From Candidatus Kaiserbacteria bacterium (GTDB taxonomy: Bacteria; Patescibacteriota; Minisyncoccia; Phycocordibacterales; UBA2100), in NCBI GenBank assembly GCA_003545515.1, contig DPYD01000016.1, forward strand, positions 14,018 through 22,403: a stretch of 8,386 nt of DNA. Reading direction: 5' to 3'. The notes below the pieces were generated by a model. The model had not been told where the DNA came from. It saw only the letters and a list, made by a program, of their open reading frames with translations, and searched no databases. This document shows positions 1 to 7,537 of this stretch, one piece after another; the first letter of the stretch is position 1, and every line of letters begins with the position of its first letter. A program made the translations under genes and the position numbers.

Positions 1-28
1 GAAATGCAAAAGAGTACTTTTGCATTTC
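1..28. repeat. Perfect 12-bp inverted repeat (hairpin) at left edge
   Basis: Bases 1-12 (GAAATGCAAAAG) are the exact reverse complement of bases 17-28, with a 4-base loop AGTA. The stem is perfect and AT-rich. No T-run follows on the plus strand, so it is not a textbook rho-independent terminator in that direction. On the minus strand the bases past the stem lie outside the window. It could be the terminator of an upstream gene, a bidirectional terminator, or a palindromic binding site upstream of the gene at 74. Because it begins at base 1, the repeat may extend further left. Confidence 0.6.
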
Positions 29-73
29 GCTCGCCCTACGTCGCCAGTAAATAGTGTATTGTGAGAATACTTT

Positions 74-1072
74 ATGAATGAAAAGCTGAGCAACCGGTTT
101 CCGCGAGGGATTCTCTCCGGCAAAAATCCGAATGACTTAGAAGAAACTGCTGGTCAGTTTCCCGAGGCACGTGACATCGTCGATGCATTTTACCGGACAC
201 TACAAAAAGAAGGCGATAAAAGCGACTTTGATAATGCCGTTGAGAAAGCTAAAAATGCACATAGATTCAAAGAGTGGAGCCATAAAGAAATTTTGGATAT
301 AGCTGAACTTGCATTGCAGGAAATGCACGCACTTGAAAATGCGGCACAGGATAAAGAACGCTGGAAACGCATCTCGCCGGAAACGGCTAAATCTGTAAAA
401 CGCATCGTTGTATTTTCGGCACCCGGCACGTATACGAAACCAGTAAAAGACGACCGGTGGCAAGAAAAAAAATGGGCGTGGGGAATGGACCGCTTGCGTG
501 ACGATCGAGCCGCACGGCTCGGCATCGTTCTTTCCGGACTCGCGATAGGAAAAGATTTTTCCGTTTTTGATTCTCTCGAGCCCTTGGATGCGAATGACGA
601 CGACCTTAAGGAATTGCGTGAAAACGCAAAAGAAGCCGTTCTAGCCTCACGGATACGTTTTATCTACACCGGACGGCCGGATGAGGTAGAGGCAGTTCGT
701 AAGGCACTGCGTCAACACAATTCATTTATTCCCGAAAAGATTGTTGATATCATCGACGATCCAAAAATCGACAACACGCTAGACCAAGTACGAGAGCTCG
801 GTAAATCTCTGCACGAGGTATACGAGGCAGGCAATATTAAAGCTGGAGATAGCATCGTTTTTGTCGCCCACGGACCACATCTTGTGAGGATGGCTGGACT
901 GCTGAATCACTTCAAAAGTATTCCTGAGGATGTGAATATATTATTTGACCCACTTCCTATTCCTCGTCTTGGCATCGCAGAATACCCGTTCATGGAAACA
1001 AAAGGTAAGCTGTTTAACACAGTCAGTGGTATCTCAGCAGAATCCTGCCAATACCGCATATTAGGCGCTTGA
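74..1072 (+). CDS. YdcF/DUF218-like protein with long N-terminal helical extension
   Basis: This 332-residue protein is probably cytoplasmic, as no signal peptide or membrane segment is visible. Residues 1-105 are charged and apparently helical, with no motif I recognise. Residues 108-305 resemble the DUF218/YdcF (ElyC/SanA-like) fold: a first strand RIVVFSAPG (110-118), a DRAARLG segment (144-150) matching the family's helix after the first strand, RFIYTGRPDE (195-204), NTLDQV (234-239) in place of the usual S/T-x-x-N, and SIVFVAHGPH (260-269) followed by R272. In this family that core is thought to bind a nucleotide-like or sugar-phosphate ligand; the substrate here is unknown. The ATG start at 74 has only a weak GTGAG eight bases upstream. 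It lies apart from the minus-strand operon, with which its 3' end overlaps. The family call is by pattern only and is moderately sure; the gene itself is solid. Confidence 0.62.
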   Translation: MNEKLSNRFPRGILSGKNPNDLEETAGQFPEARDIVDAFYRTLQKEGDKSDFDNAVEKAKNAHRFKEWSHKEILDIAELALQEMHALENAAQDKERWKRISPETAKSVKRIVVFSAPGTYTKPVKDDRWQEKKWAWGMDRLRDDRAARLGIVLSGLAIGKDFSVFDSLEPLDANDDDLKELRENAKEAVLASRIRFIYTGRPDEVEAVRKALRQHNSFIPEKIVDIIDDPKIDNTLDQVRELGKSLHEVYEAGNIKAGDSIVFVAHGPHLVRMAGLLNHFKSIPEDVNILFDPLPIPRLGIAEYPFMETKGKLFNTVSGISAESCQYRILGA

Positions 1073-1477
1073 ATCAGTGCGGAATACGAAGTATTTGTAG
1101 GCAAAGAATCCTTCAAAGGCGATGATGAGCGCGGCGAGCGCCTGCGCTACGAGAGGCCAGAGCGCCATATATTCTACGAAGACGTATACGAGCGCGGTGT
1201 TGAGTATGAGATTCACGAGTACGATAGCTAGATATATAACCAGCTGTCGGCCTATGATGTCTTTTCTGTGATCCTTGAAGGTCCAAAATTTCTGAAGTGT
1301 AAAGCTCACGACGAACCCGACGAAAAACGCAACGATAGAGGACGTGAGGTACCACAGCCCTACAACGTTCGCAAGAAAATACAGAGTCAGCAAATTCACG
1401 CCGGTCGCGAGTCCGCCGGAAATAAGGAAGCGTACGATGCGCTTGAGAGACTCCGAAGTGCCAGCGGTTTCAGGCAT
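1061..1477 (-). CDS. GtrA-family small membrane protein
   Basis: A 138-residue protein with four predicted membrane helices at about residues 14-36, 42-62, 80-101 and 107-130, the normal size and layout for the GtrA family. Family marks are RFLISGG (16-22) leading helix 1, SFTLQKFWTF (58-67) after helix 2, and FFAYKYFVF (124-132) at the end of helix 4. The last two correspond to the family's N-F-x-x-x-R/K-x-W/F-x-F motifs, with S and A in place of the Asn residues. GtrA proteins sit in the inner membrane and are thought to help flip or present polyprenyl-phosphate-linked sugars to surface glycosyltransferases. It is the last gene of the minus-strand GDP-mannose operon, 18 bp after the cupin gene, and no clear ribosome binding site is seen. 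Its stop codon lies inside the 3' end of the convergent gene at 74-1072 (12-bp overlap). Confidence 0.88.
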   Translation of the reverse strand: MPETAGTSESLKRIVRFLISGGLATGVNLLTLYFLANVVGLWYLTSSIVAFFVGFVVSFTLQKFWTFKDHRKDIIGRQLVIYLAIVLVNLILNTALVYVFVEYMALWPLVAQALAALIIAFEGFFAYKYFVFRTDSSA

Positions 1478-1495
1478 TACAGTACCGTATCACAT

Positions 1496-1912
1496 TTATG
1501 TAATAGTTCTCCCGTGATCATCTTCTAGACGCACAATATCTTCCTCGTTAAATGTACTCCCAATAGCAACCTCAACGACCACTCCTCCACGCTTGGATAT
1601 CAGGCGATGGGCAGTTCCTTTATGCACGATGAAGGTATCGCCTACCTTGAGTGGATGTTCAGTGCGAATGCCGTTCTTTACAATGACTGCCGTTAGATCG
1701 CCCTCCACCAATATCCAACGTTCAGAGCGATGATGGTGGTACTGGAGAGAGACGTTTCCGTGGCTTAACGTACATTGTTTTGACGTACCAGTTTTTACCA
1801 GTATCCCATCCGTAGAATTCGCCACCACAGGCAATGAGCGCAAATACTCCGACAACGACCGCGCTTCTGGAGAATACGTTGTGGATATGGCCTTCCGAGT
1901 ATCCATATCCAC
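1496..1912 (-). CDS. Cupin, ManC C-terminal/type II phosphomannose isomerase-like
   Basis: A 138-residue single-domain cupin that closely resembles the C-terminal isomerase domain of bifunctional ManC/AlgA proteins. Visible marks, numbered from the GTG start, are SLQYHHHRSERW (55-66), holding candidate metal ligands H59, H61 and E64; AHRL (101-104), with H102 as the last ligand; and EDIVRLEDDHGR (124-135), the typical end of the domain. The usual EHW is ERW here. The likely reaction is fructose-6-phosphate/mannose-6-phosphate interconversion, feeding the pyrophosphorylase encoded two genes upstream; a binding-only role is possible. The longest reading starts at a GTG six bases after the epimerase stop. 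An in-frame ATG at 1904-1906 is an alternative, with AAGGTGG just before it, too close for ideal spacing. It belongs to the operon running from 3959 down to 1061. Confidence 0.82.
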   Translation of the reverse strand: MDMDTRKAISTTYSPEARSLSEYLRSLPVVANSTDGILVKTGTSKQCTLSHGNVSLQYHHHRSERWILVEGDLTAVIVKNGIRTEHPLKVGDTFIVHKGTAHRLISKRGGVVVEVAIGSTFNEEDIVRLEDDHGRTIT

Positions 1913-1918
1913 CTTTTG

Positions 1919-2872
1919 TTAAAAACTGAGCGAAACCGGTTCTTTCTTGTGTTTCTTGCGATATTCAACAATTTCTCGTACTCCAGTATCGAGCGTGACC
2001 GACGCTTCGAAGTTCAATTCGCTTTTTATCTTCGACGCGTCGGCCTGCTGTGCCATAACGTACCCTTTGGAGATTGGGTTGGGGACGAGAATCGGCTCAA
2101 TGGCTTCTCCCATGATGCCGCCAATGACCGAAACGAGTTCACGCAAACTTAATGCGTGTTCGGTACCAATGTTAAATATCGTATACCCGAATCGTTTGGG
2201 AGTCTCTAAGACAAGCCGGAAGGCTTCGATGATATCCCGTACATTCACGAAATCGCGGGTTTGATTTCCATCTCCGTACAAAACAGGACGCTTCCTCTTT
2301 TCTATTCCCCATATAAATTGGGAAACGAGGTTGGCAAATCTTCCCTTGTGTTCTTCGTGGAGCCCATAGACACTCATGAAGCGAAAACCGATTATCTCAA
2401 GCTGATGGAGCGCATTATACACCGAGGATAATTCTTCTTGTGCATGTTTCGTCACCGAGTAGAAATTTGGCGGCTCAACGCGTTGGTCCTCTGTGAGCGG
2501 CGTAGGATTGTTGCCGTAAATTGATGAAGTCGACGCGAAGAGGACTTTCTGGACTCCATTCTTCCTGGCATATTCTAAGACGGTGACGTGCCCCAAAACG
2601 TTGTTAGCTATACTCCCTATAAAATCGTCCGTAAACATAGGAGCAGAGGAAGCGGCCGCCAAGTGAATCACGAAGTCAACTGGCCCGAGAGCTTGGAGAG
2701 CGGCAGCATCCCGCACATCTCCCTTCACCAACTGGACCCCGGGTTCAAGAGCATCTCCCGTCCCGAGTGACAAGTTATCGAAAGCGACTACGGTATGCCC
2801 ATCTCGCACGAGTGCATTGCAACAATTGGAGCCAATGAACCCCGCACCGCCTGTAACAAGAATTTTCTTCAT
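1919..2872 (-). CDS. NAD-dependent sugar epimerase/dehydratase (extended SDR)
   Basis: A 317-residue extended short-chain dehydrogenase/reductase of the nucleotide-sugar epimerase type, full length for the family. The N-terminal Rossmann motif is GGAGFIG (8-14), preceded by a beta strand from residue 3. An acidic D32 follows the second strand, GDVRD (51-55) the third, and HLAAASSAP (70-78) the fourth. The catalytic set is S/T at 114-117 (STSS), Y138 and K142 in YSVTK. RDFVNVRD (206-213) is the usual C-terminal substrate-domain motif. Such enzymes epimerise or dehydrate UDP-, GDP- or dTDP-sugars in the cytoplasm; the sequence alone does not fix which. Its place between the GDP-mannose pyrophosphorylase and the isomerase-like cupin suggests, but does not prove, a GDP-sugar substrate. 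It starts at an ATG 16 bp after the upstream gene, without a clear Shine-Dalgarno sequence. Confidence 0.88.
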   Translation of the reverse strand: MKKILVTGGAGFIGSNCCNALVRDGHTVVAFDNLSLGTGDALEPGVQLVKGDVRDAAALQALGPVDFVIHLAAASSAPMFTDDFIGSIANNVLGHVTVLEYARKNGVQKVLFASTSSIYGNNPTPLTEDQRVEPPNFYSVTKHAQEELSSVYNALHQLEIIGFRFMSVYGLHEEHKGRFANLVSQFIWGIEKRKRPVLYGDGNQTRDFVNVRDIIEAFRLVLETPKRFGYTIFNIGTEHALSLRELVSVIGGIMGEAIEPILVPNPISKGYVMAQQADASKIKSELNFEASVTLDTGVREIVEYRKKHKKEPVSLSF

Positions 2873-2888
2873 ACCAACATGCTAACGC

Positions 2889-3959
2889 TTATGAACGAAG
2901 CTTCAAGAGCGCTTTTTTTACGTGCTGGCTGTGCCCCTTAGCCATGACCAAGATGCCGTCTTTCGTTTCAACAACAATAACGTTGGCGAGGCCGACTGCG
3001 ACGATGGGACGATGGTAACTGACGAGAAGGGAGTTTCGTGAACCGTGCTCGGCCACCCGACCAACCATTTGAAGTGTTCCTTCCCGTTTGTTCTCCAATG
3101 TCTGGTAGATGGCTTCCCAATCACCGATATCGGACCAGACCATGTCGGATTCCACCGCGAGAAGACCGGTGGCCTTTTCTGTTACGGTGTATTCAAAGGA
3201 GCATTTAGGCAACTTTTTGAATACAGAAGCCATTGCTCGGGCGTTATGTTTCTGAATCGCATCATTCAGTTGTGGAAGGTGTTTGGCATAGAGCGCATCA
3301 GATTCGGCAAGCATCTTTAAAATATGTTTCGCGGGCGCTATCTTATATCCAGTATTCCAAAGATATCGCTTTGACAGTGTCATGCGTTTTGCCCGGGCAC
3401 GGCTAGGCTTCTCTATGAAAGACTTCACCTGCTGAGCGGATACTCCTGAGCGGGTGACCGACTTGCCCAATTCCATGTAGCCCAAACCAGTGTGAGGATA
3501 GAGTGGTTGAACTCCGACAAGTACAAGATGGTCCGGAAATGCTTCAGCGGTCCGGAAGCTTTGTTCAAGTGTTTGCTTAAATGCCTTCTCTGATTGTATG
3601 AGGTGGTCAGAATAATAGAAACCAATAACTGCGTTCGGGTCGCGAACGAGGATCGAAGCGGCGGCGAACGCAAATGCCGGCCCCGTATCCCGCGCTTCTG
3701 GCTCTACTACTATCTGCTCCTTTGAGAGTGTGGGAAGTTGTTTCTTAACCAGAGGAAGGAGACGCGGAGAAACTTGAACCAATATCCGTTCTTTTCTGAC
3801 CGATTGAGCAAGGAGAGCATACATCGATTGTAGGAGAGATAATTCGCCGAGAAACGAGTGGAATTGTTTCGGCTTTTCGCCGCTGCTCATGGGCCATAGC
3901 CGCGTTCCTTCCCCTCCCGCCATAATGACGACCCATCGGTTTTTTGATTTTGATTTCAT
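2889..3959 (-). CDS. manC: Mannose-1-phosphate guanylyltransferase (GDP-mannose pyrophosphorylase)
   Basis: This 356-residue enzyme makes GDP-mannose from GTP and mannose-1-phosphate. Motifs in order: the pyrophosphorylase signature AGGEGTRLWP (14-23) with PKQF (30-33); EPEARDTGPA (86-95); YSDH (116-119), usually PSDH; TGLGYM (157-162); FIEKP (181-185); WNTG (201-204); FEYTVTEK (255-262); and WSDIGDWEAI (275-284). It ends without the cupin isomerase domain found in many ~470-residue ManC proteins; that domain is a separate gene at 1496-1912. I chose the ATG at 3957-3959 because a TGAGGG lies about ten bases upstream and the signature follows immediately. A TTG at 3981-3983 would add only eight residues of no recognisable kind. 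It is the first gene of the minus-strand operon, and transcription probably begins in the divergent region 3960-4044. Confidence 0.92.
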   Translation of the reverse strand: MKSKSKNRWVVIMAGGEGTRLWPMSSGEKPKQFHSFLGELSLLQSMYALLAQSVRKERILVQVSPRLLPLVKKQLPTLSKEQIVVEPEARDTGPAFAFAAASILVRDPNAVIGFYYSDHLIQSEKAFKQTLEQSFRTAEAFPDHLVLVGVQPLYPHTGLGYMELGKSVTRSGVSAQQVKSFIEKPSRARAKRMTLSKRYLWNTGYKIAPAKHILKMLAESDALYAKHLPQLNDAIQKHNARAMASVFKKLPKCSFEYTVTEKATGLLAVESDMVWSDIGDWEAIYQTLENKREGTLQMVGRVAEHGSRNSLLVSYHRPIVAVGLANVIVVETKDGILVMAKGHSQHVKKALLKLRS

Positions 3960-4023
3960 ACTCTCTGTGCCCTCATCATGCAAGAATTCTGCGAGAGTGC
4001 AACTAAAAATCCTGTTTGACCTT

Positions 4024-4029
4024 ACTATA
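4024..4029 (-). promoter_or_regulatory. Candidate -10 element for the GDP-mannose operon
   Basis: On the minus strand these bases read TATAGT, one mismatch from TATAAT, in the only non-coding stretch upstream of the operon. No convincing -35 box is found 16-18 bases upstream; the bases there are GC-rich. It overlaps the plus-strand -10 box at 4026-4031, so polymerase could use only one at a time. Confidence 0.35.
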
Positions 4030-4031
4030 AT
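4026..4031 (+). promoter_or_regulatory. Candidate -10 box for the gmd remnant (perfect TATAAT)
   Basis: A perfect TATAAT lies 13 bases before the gmd ATG at 4045, which would give a leader of about seven bases and no room for a Shine-Dalgarno sequence. A TTGAC occurs at 4016-4020 but is only five bases away, too close to be its -35. The bases 17-18 upstream are a poor -35 match. Confidence 0.42.
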
Positions 4032-4035
4032 TTAG

Positions 4036-4277
<242 letters not shown>

Positions 4278-4411
4278 AAAAATGCAGAATAGCATTAAAG
4301 GACCCCGACGCCCAGAACGATGCAGGAGGTGCTTCGAGAAAGCAAGTTTGTTTGTATTGCTTTATAGATAAGAGATTTCGATATTTTGATAGGAATGCTA
4401 CTCTTTGCAAC

Positions 4412-5119
4412 ATGAGAGGCCAAGAAAGACTTACTAATCCCGACAAAAACGAGACGAGGAAGACTCGGTATTTCTCCGACTTTGCGTTGCGTCACATGAA
4501 AGAGATGAGAGTCCTCGCTAAAGGAGGTGCCCTCGGAAAAGAAAATGCCGAGTGGCGAAATGTTTCGGAACACTGTCTTGCCGAGACCGTTGGCGCGGAT
4601 ATTCTTGCAGAGGCATTGGGGGCCGATAGAGAAAAGGTAGTTACGGCAGTCTTGTTGCACGATTGGAATAAGCGCACGGAAATCGAGACTATGACGCAAC
4701 ATGGAGCGGAAGAGGGATATAAGGAAGTAACCGCAAATGGCGAGAGACTTTTGAGAGACTACGGAGTTCCCGAAGATGTCGTTACGCTTTCTCAATCAAA
4801 TATCTTGAAGAGCGCAAACCGTAACGATTGGCTCAACCTGCCGATTGAGGCAAAGATTGTATACTTTATCGATGTCATCACGAGCGGGACTAAGTTTGTC
4901 GGTTTCGAAGAACGACTTCGCCTTGCCGCGCAAAAACCGAACACCGTAGAACTTTCCGAAGGTTTCAGAAGCACGTATGGAGGCAAAAGTTTGCTCCAGG
5001 TGCAAGCAGAAGCAAGTCCATTGATACAGAAAGGATTGGAAGACCTTCTTCATCTAGAACCCGGTACGCTTATTGATTTTATCATGAGGAAGCTTGAGGA
5101 GCGTATTCAGACATATTAG
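4412..5119 (+). CDS. HD-domain protein, predicted metal-dependent phosphohydrolase
   Basis: A 235-residue soluble protein with an HD-superfamily pattern. Numbered from the ATG at 4412, H54 (in SEHCLAE), H83-D84 (in LLHDWNK) and D154 (in YFIDVIT) form the H...HD...D metal-binding set. The first ~30 residues are charged and polar, and helices follow the HD core to the end. The superfamily hydrolyses phosphate esters, often of nucleotides; the substrate here is not predictable. A TTG at 4352 would lengthen it by 20 residues that look like translated intergenic sequence, so I prefer the ATG, although no Shine-Dalgarno is seen near it. Bases 4278-4411 upstream hold no gene I can support; a weak pair TTGCTT (4357-4362) and GATATT (4380-4385), spaced 17, could be a promoter. 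FkbM follows 52 bp downstream on the same strand. It has no obvious link to sugar synthesis. Confidence 0.78.
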   Translation: MRGQERLTNPDKNETRKTRYFSDFALRHMKEMRVLAKGGALGKENAEWRNVSEHCLAETVGADILAEALGADREKVVTAVLLHDWNKRTEIETMTQHGAEEGYKEVTANGERLLRDYGVPEDVVTLSQSNILKSANRNDWLNLPIEAKIVYFIDVITSGTKFVGFEERLRLAAQKPNTVELSEGFRSTYGGKSLLQVQAEASPLIQKGLEDLLHLEPGTLIDFIMRKLEERIQTY

Positions 5120-5171
5120 ATATTGCTTGCCATGCATTCCATATCTGCGGGCGCACGAACGATATAGTATT

Positions 5172-5951
5172 ATGTTTCTGATGCGTCAACTCGCAAAGTT
5201 TTTGCTGACAAACACTATAGGCATATGGGCCCGGGGCGCTCGCTTTTCATTTCCCGAGAAATACACGTGGCGATGGAAATTTGAAATGCTCGCGGGACTC
5301 TACGAGAGAGAGACGACGCGCTTATTCAAAACCATCATTACGCCTGGAATGACGGTTGTAGACATTGGCGCCCACATCGGCTATTTTACGAGGCTTGCCG
5401 GGAAGCGTGTCGGACTCAACGGGCACGTGTACGCTTTTGAGCCCGACCCTAACAATCGATTGTTGCTTGAGAAAAACGTCGGTCGCTACCCTTCTGTAAT
5501 GGTCAGTCCTGAAGCAATCACTTCAAAGGTCGGAAGCGTTTCGTTCTACCACGTACACGGGAGTACTGGATGTCACAGCACTATCCAACAACCTAACGCC
5601 TCGGAGTTCACCGTTCCGGCAACAACTCTTGACGCATTTGTCGAAGCCCGCAAGATCACGCATATTGACGTCATCAAGATGGATATAGAAGGTGGCGAAT
5701 GGGCGGCATTCGAAGGAATGCGGAACGTACTGAAGCAAAGATCGCTTTCCATCATCATGGAGTGGAAACCGGATGCACTCACGCAGGGCGCGCATGACCC
5801 TGAAACGCTTTTATCGATGCTCATGCATGAGGGATTCTCGCCCTTTGTGATAACAGACGCGGGACTACTTCCTCTTGAGCCCGGGTTGCTCGCCCGCGCG
5901 CGCGACTATCTCGACAACACAGGGTCTGTGAATGTGTACGCAAGAAAGTGA
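5172..5951 (+). CDS. FkbM-family SAM-dependent methyltransferase
   Basis: A 259-residue class I methyltransferase. Motif I is VVDIGAHIGYFT (62-73), the FkbM form of the SAM-binding glycine loop. AFEPDP (88-93) ends the second strand with the acidic ribose-binding E90. IKMDIEGGEWAAFEGM (168-183) is the FkbM hallmark (I-K-x-D-x-E-G-x-E). The domain fills the whole protein after a ~40-residue lead. FkbM enzymes in polysaccharide clusters usually O-methylate a sugar hydroxyl. The frame stays open back to a TTG inside the HD gene, but I place the start at ATG 5172; ATG 5181 is equally possible. A TATAGT at 5163-5168 sits just before these starts, so a nearly leaderless transcript is possible, though a -35 is lacking and co-transcription with the HD gene is also possible. 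The stop lies 12 bp from the end of the convergent glycosyltransferase gene. Confidence 0.88.
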   Translation: MFLMRQLAKFLLTNTIGIWARGARFSFPEKYTWRWKFEMLAGLYERETTRLFKTIITPGMTVVDIGAHIGYFTRLAGKRVGLNGHVYAFEPDPNNRLLLEKNVGRYPSVMVSPEAITSKVGSVSFYHVHGSTGCHSTIQQPNASEFTVPATTLDAFVEARKITHIDVIKMDIEGGEWAAFEGMRNVLKQRSLSIIMEWKPDALTQGAHDPETLLSMLMHEGFSPFVITDAGLLPLEPGLLARARDYLDNTGSVNVYARK

Positions 5952-5963
5952 ACAACCCAACCT

Positions 5964-7145
5964 TCAAGAAAAGACACTGATGTGTTTTTCGACCATGCGC
6001 TCGTAACTGAAGCGCTCTGCCGTCTGCCTGCCCTTTTCTATGAGGTGCTCCCGGAGCGCGGGATCGCTATCGAGTTCGATTACAGCGCGAGCGAGCGCCT
6101 CACCGCTTCCCACTGTAAAGAGTATCGCGTTCTCTTTATGCGATAGGAATTCGCGGAACACTGGAATATCGCTTGCACACACGGGCGCCCCGGAAAGAAA
6201 TGCTTCGAACACCGGGAGTCCGAACCCTTCATATGTGCTCGGAACGAGAACGGCGCGCGCATGAGAGTAGAGCCACTGCCTCTCCTCATTCGAAACCGCG
6301 GAAAGAAATGAGATGTCGCTTAGAACGCCTCGCGCTCGCGCGCGTGCTATCGGCACGGCGAGATCTTTCTGCGGCGTCACAAAGACGAGATGCGCGGGAT
6401 GTCCTGCGCTCCGGAGCGCCGCCATTCCTTCTATCGCCGTGTCCCACCCCTTGCGCCGCTTTATCTGGCCGATGAAAAATAAAAAATTATCGGGAATGGG
6501 GAGGATGGTCGGCCGCATCTGTCCTTCATCTCGTGCTCGCGGAGCGGCACAGTAAATACGCTCGGCACTGCGTCCATAGAATTCAAATATGTATTTCTTC
6601 TCCTGTTCATTAATTGCGATGATACGATCGGCATTTCCGGTCGGCGAGTGGAGGACATAGTTATTCCACGAACGTCGCACTCCTTCCGAGAGTGCATCTT
6701 TTACGAATCCGACGAAGTCCGTGATGAGATGCGGATTTTTCTTGAGAGTGGCTTCAGGATCATCCACATCATCAACGATATACGGGTCGTGCAAAATACC
6801 AGTTACTTCGACGATAAAACGCGCTCCTATAACTCTCGCGGCAAGTCGCGCCGTATAGCTCAAAAAATTCTTCGGATGGTAACACAACACAACGTCCGGA
6901 CGTGAGTAGAGAAGAGAGAGAAAAAGCTTCGGTGAGATACCAAAGCGGTGCCTGCAGCGCGCGACCGCAATGCCTTTGTAGACAAGATCCGTGCGATACA
7001 TCGGGATGTCGCGGAGTGCGTACGTGTACATCCTCACCCGCCATCCGCGCTCGATAAGACTCTCCGCAAGAATAAATTCAGGATAGTTATCATATCGAGG
7101 TTCCGCTCCATACGGAGTCACGATTGCAATTCTTTTTTCGCCCAT
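5964..7145 (-). CDS. Family 4-type (GT-B) glycosyltransferase
   Basis: A 393-residue retaining GT-B glycosyltransferase of normal length. The N-terminal acceptor domain starts with RIAIVTPYG (5-13). The C-terminal donor domain begins near residue 220 with FLFFIGQIKRRKGWD (221-235), containing the family's G-x-x-x-x-x-K-G segment. STYEGFGLPVFEAFLSGAPV (303-322) carries the E-x7-E pair (E306, E314) that binds the nucleotide-sugar donor. These enzymes add one sugar to a growing glycan at the cytoplasmic face of the membrane; donor and acceptor cannot be read from sequence. It is the last gene of the right-hand minus-strand operon, only five bases after the cupin stop, with no clear Shine-Dalgarno, so translation is probably coupled. 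Its neighbours suggest that it transfers the sugar modified by the methyltransferase/cupin pair. Confidence 0.9.
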   Translation of the reverse strand: MGEKRIAIVTPYGAEPRYDNYPEFILAESLIERGWRVRMYTYALRDIPMYRTDLVYKGIAVARCRHRFGISPKLFLSLLYSRPDVVLCYHPKNFLSYTARLAARVIGARFIVEVTGILHDPYIVDDVDDPEATLKKNPHLITDFVGFVKDALSEGVRRSWNNYVLHSPTGNADRIIAINEQEKKYIFEFYGRSAERIYCAAPRARDEGQMRPTILPIPDNFLFFIGQIKRRKGWDTAIEGMAALRSAGHPAHLVFVTPQKDLAVPIARARARGVLSDISFLSAVSNEERQWLYSHARAVLVPSTYEGFGLPVFEAFLSGAPVCASDIPVFREFLSHKENAILFTVGSGEALARAVIELDSDPALREHLIEKGRQTAERFSYERMVEKHISVFS

Positions 7146-7150
7146 ACAAG

Positions 7151-7534
7151 CTAGCTGATGCGCACAGTGTCTTTCTCGTAGCCATCATTCGTGCGCGCGA
7201 GCGTCGTCAGATCAAGCATGACCGCGTCCGAGAGCGCCTCGTACATATGTATGACACGAGGCGGGATGGTCGAGAGGTCACCTTTCTCAAGCACGTACTC
7301 GCGCGCGTTCTCGCCGTCAATGTCAGAGACCGTGAACTTGAGCGTCCCGGAGATAACGTACGAATACTGGGTAGACTCTTTGTGATAGTGTTTGCCGCGG
7401 ATAGCGCCCTTCGCGAACGTCACCATGCCGACGTGGCCGATAGTACCTTCCGCAATGTCAAATATATCCCCGCGCGCATCGCTGAAAACCGGGGCAAGTT
7501 TCGTGTTCTTCACTCCTTCTGCGGGTGAGCCCAT
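7151..7534 (-). CDS. RmlC-like cupin, predicted sugar-processing or sugar-binding protein
   Basis: A 127-residue single cupin domain. GKHYHKESTQYSYVISG (47-63) matches cupin motif 1, with candidate metal ligands H49 and H51. KGDLSTIPPRVIH (84-96) is motif 2, ending in H96. ARGDIFDI (20-27) at the N-terminus resembles the D/E-x-R-G-x-x-x sequence of dTDP-sugar isomerase-like proteins (WxcM/FdtA and CapF C-terminal type). Those isomerise or reshape 4-keto-6-deoxysugars, but many similar single cupins have no assigned reaction. Which reaction applies here is unknown. The gene sits three bases after the methyltransferase stop and five bases before the glycosyltransferase start, so all three are surely co-transcribed. 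The ATG at 7532-7534 lacks a good Shine-Dalgarno, and coupling to the upstream stop is likely. Confidence 0.82.
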   Translation of the reverse strand: MGSPAEGVKNTKLAPVFSDARGDIFDIAEGTIGHVGMVTFAKGAIRGKHYHKESTQYSYVISGTLKFTVSDIDGENAREYVLEKGDLSTIPPRVIHMYEALSDAVMLDLTTLARTNDGYEKDTVRIS

Positions 7535-7537
7535 ATG

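Noticed and set aside
3960..3983. Longer manC starting at TTG 3981-3983
   Set aside because: The extra eight residues match no family sequence, and the ATG at 3957-3959 has a TGAGGG at workable distance.
4016..4031. TTGAC (4016-4020) and TATAAT (4026-4031) as a -35/-10 pair
   Set aside because: Only five bases separate them, far below the 16-18 needed; only the -10 box is kept.
4396..4414. A six-codon upstream frame ending in an ATGA overlap with the HD gene start
   Set aside because: It begins after an AGGA-like stretch only by chance spacing, is too short to judge, and has no leader-peptide features such as runs of one amino acid.
4295..4795. A 166-codon minus-strand frame
   Set aside because: It lies opposite the HD-domain gene, which has a convincing H...HD...D pattern. 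The antisense product has no recognisable motif.
5094..5171. Longer FkbM protein starting at a TTG inside the HD gene
   Set aside because: The added 26 residues would overlap the HD coding end and do not look like an FkbM lead; ATG 5172 or 5181 is more natural.
7124..7528. A 134-codon plus-strand frame
   Set aside because: It is the antisense shadow of the RmlC-like cupin gene, which has both cupin motifs and tight operon spacing.
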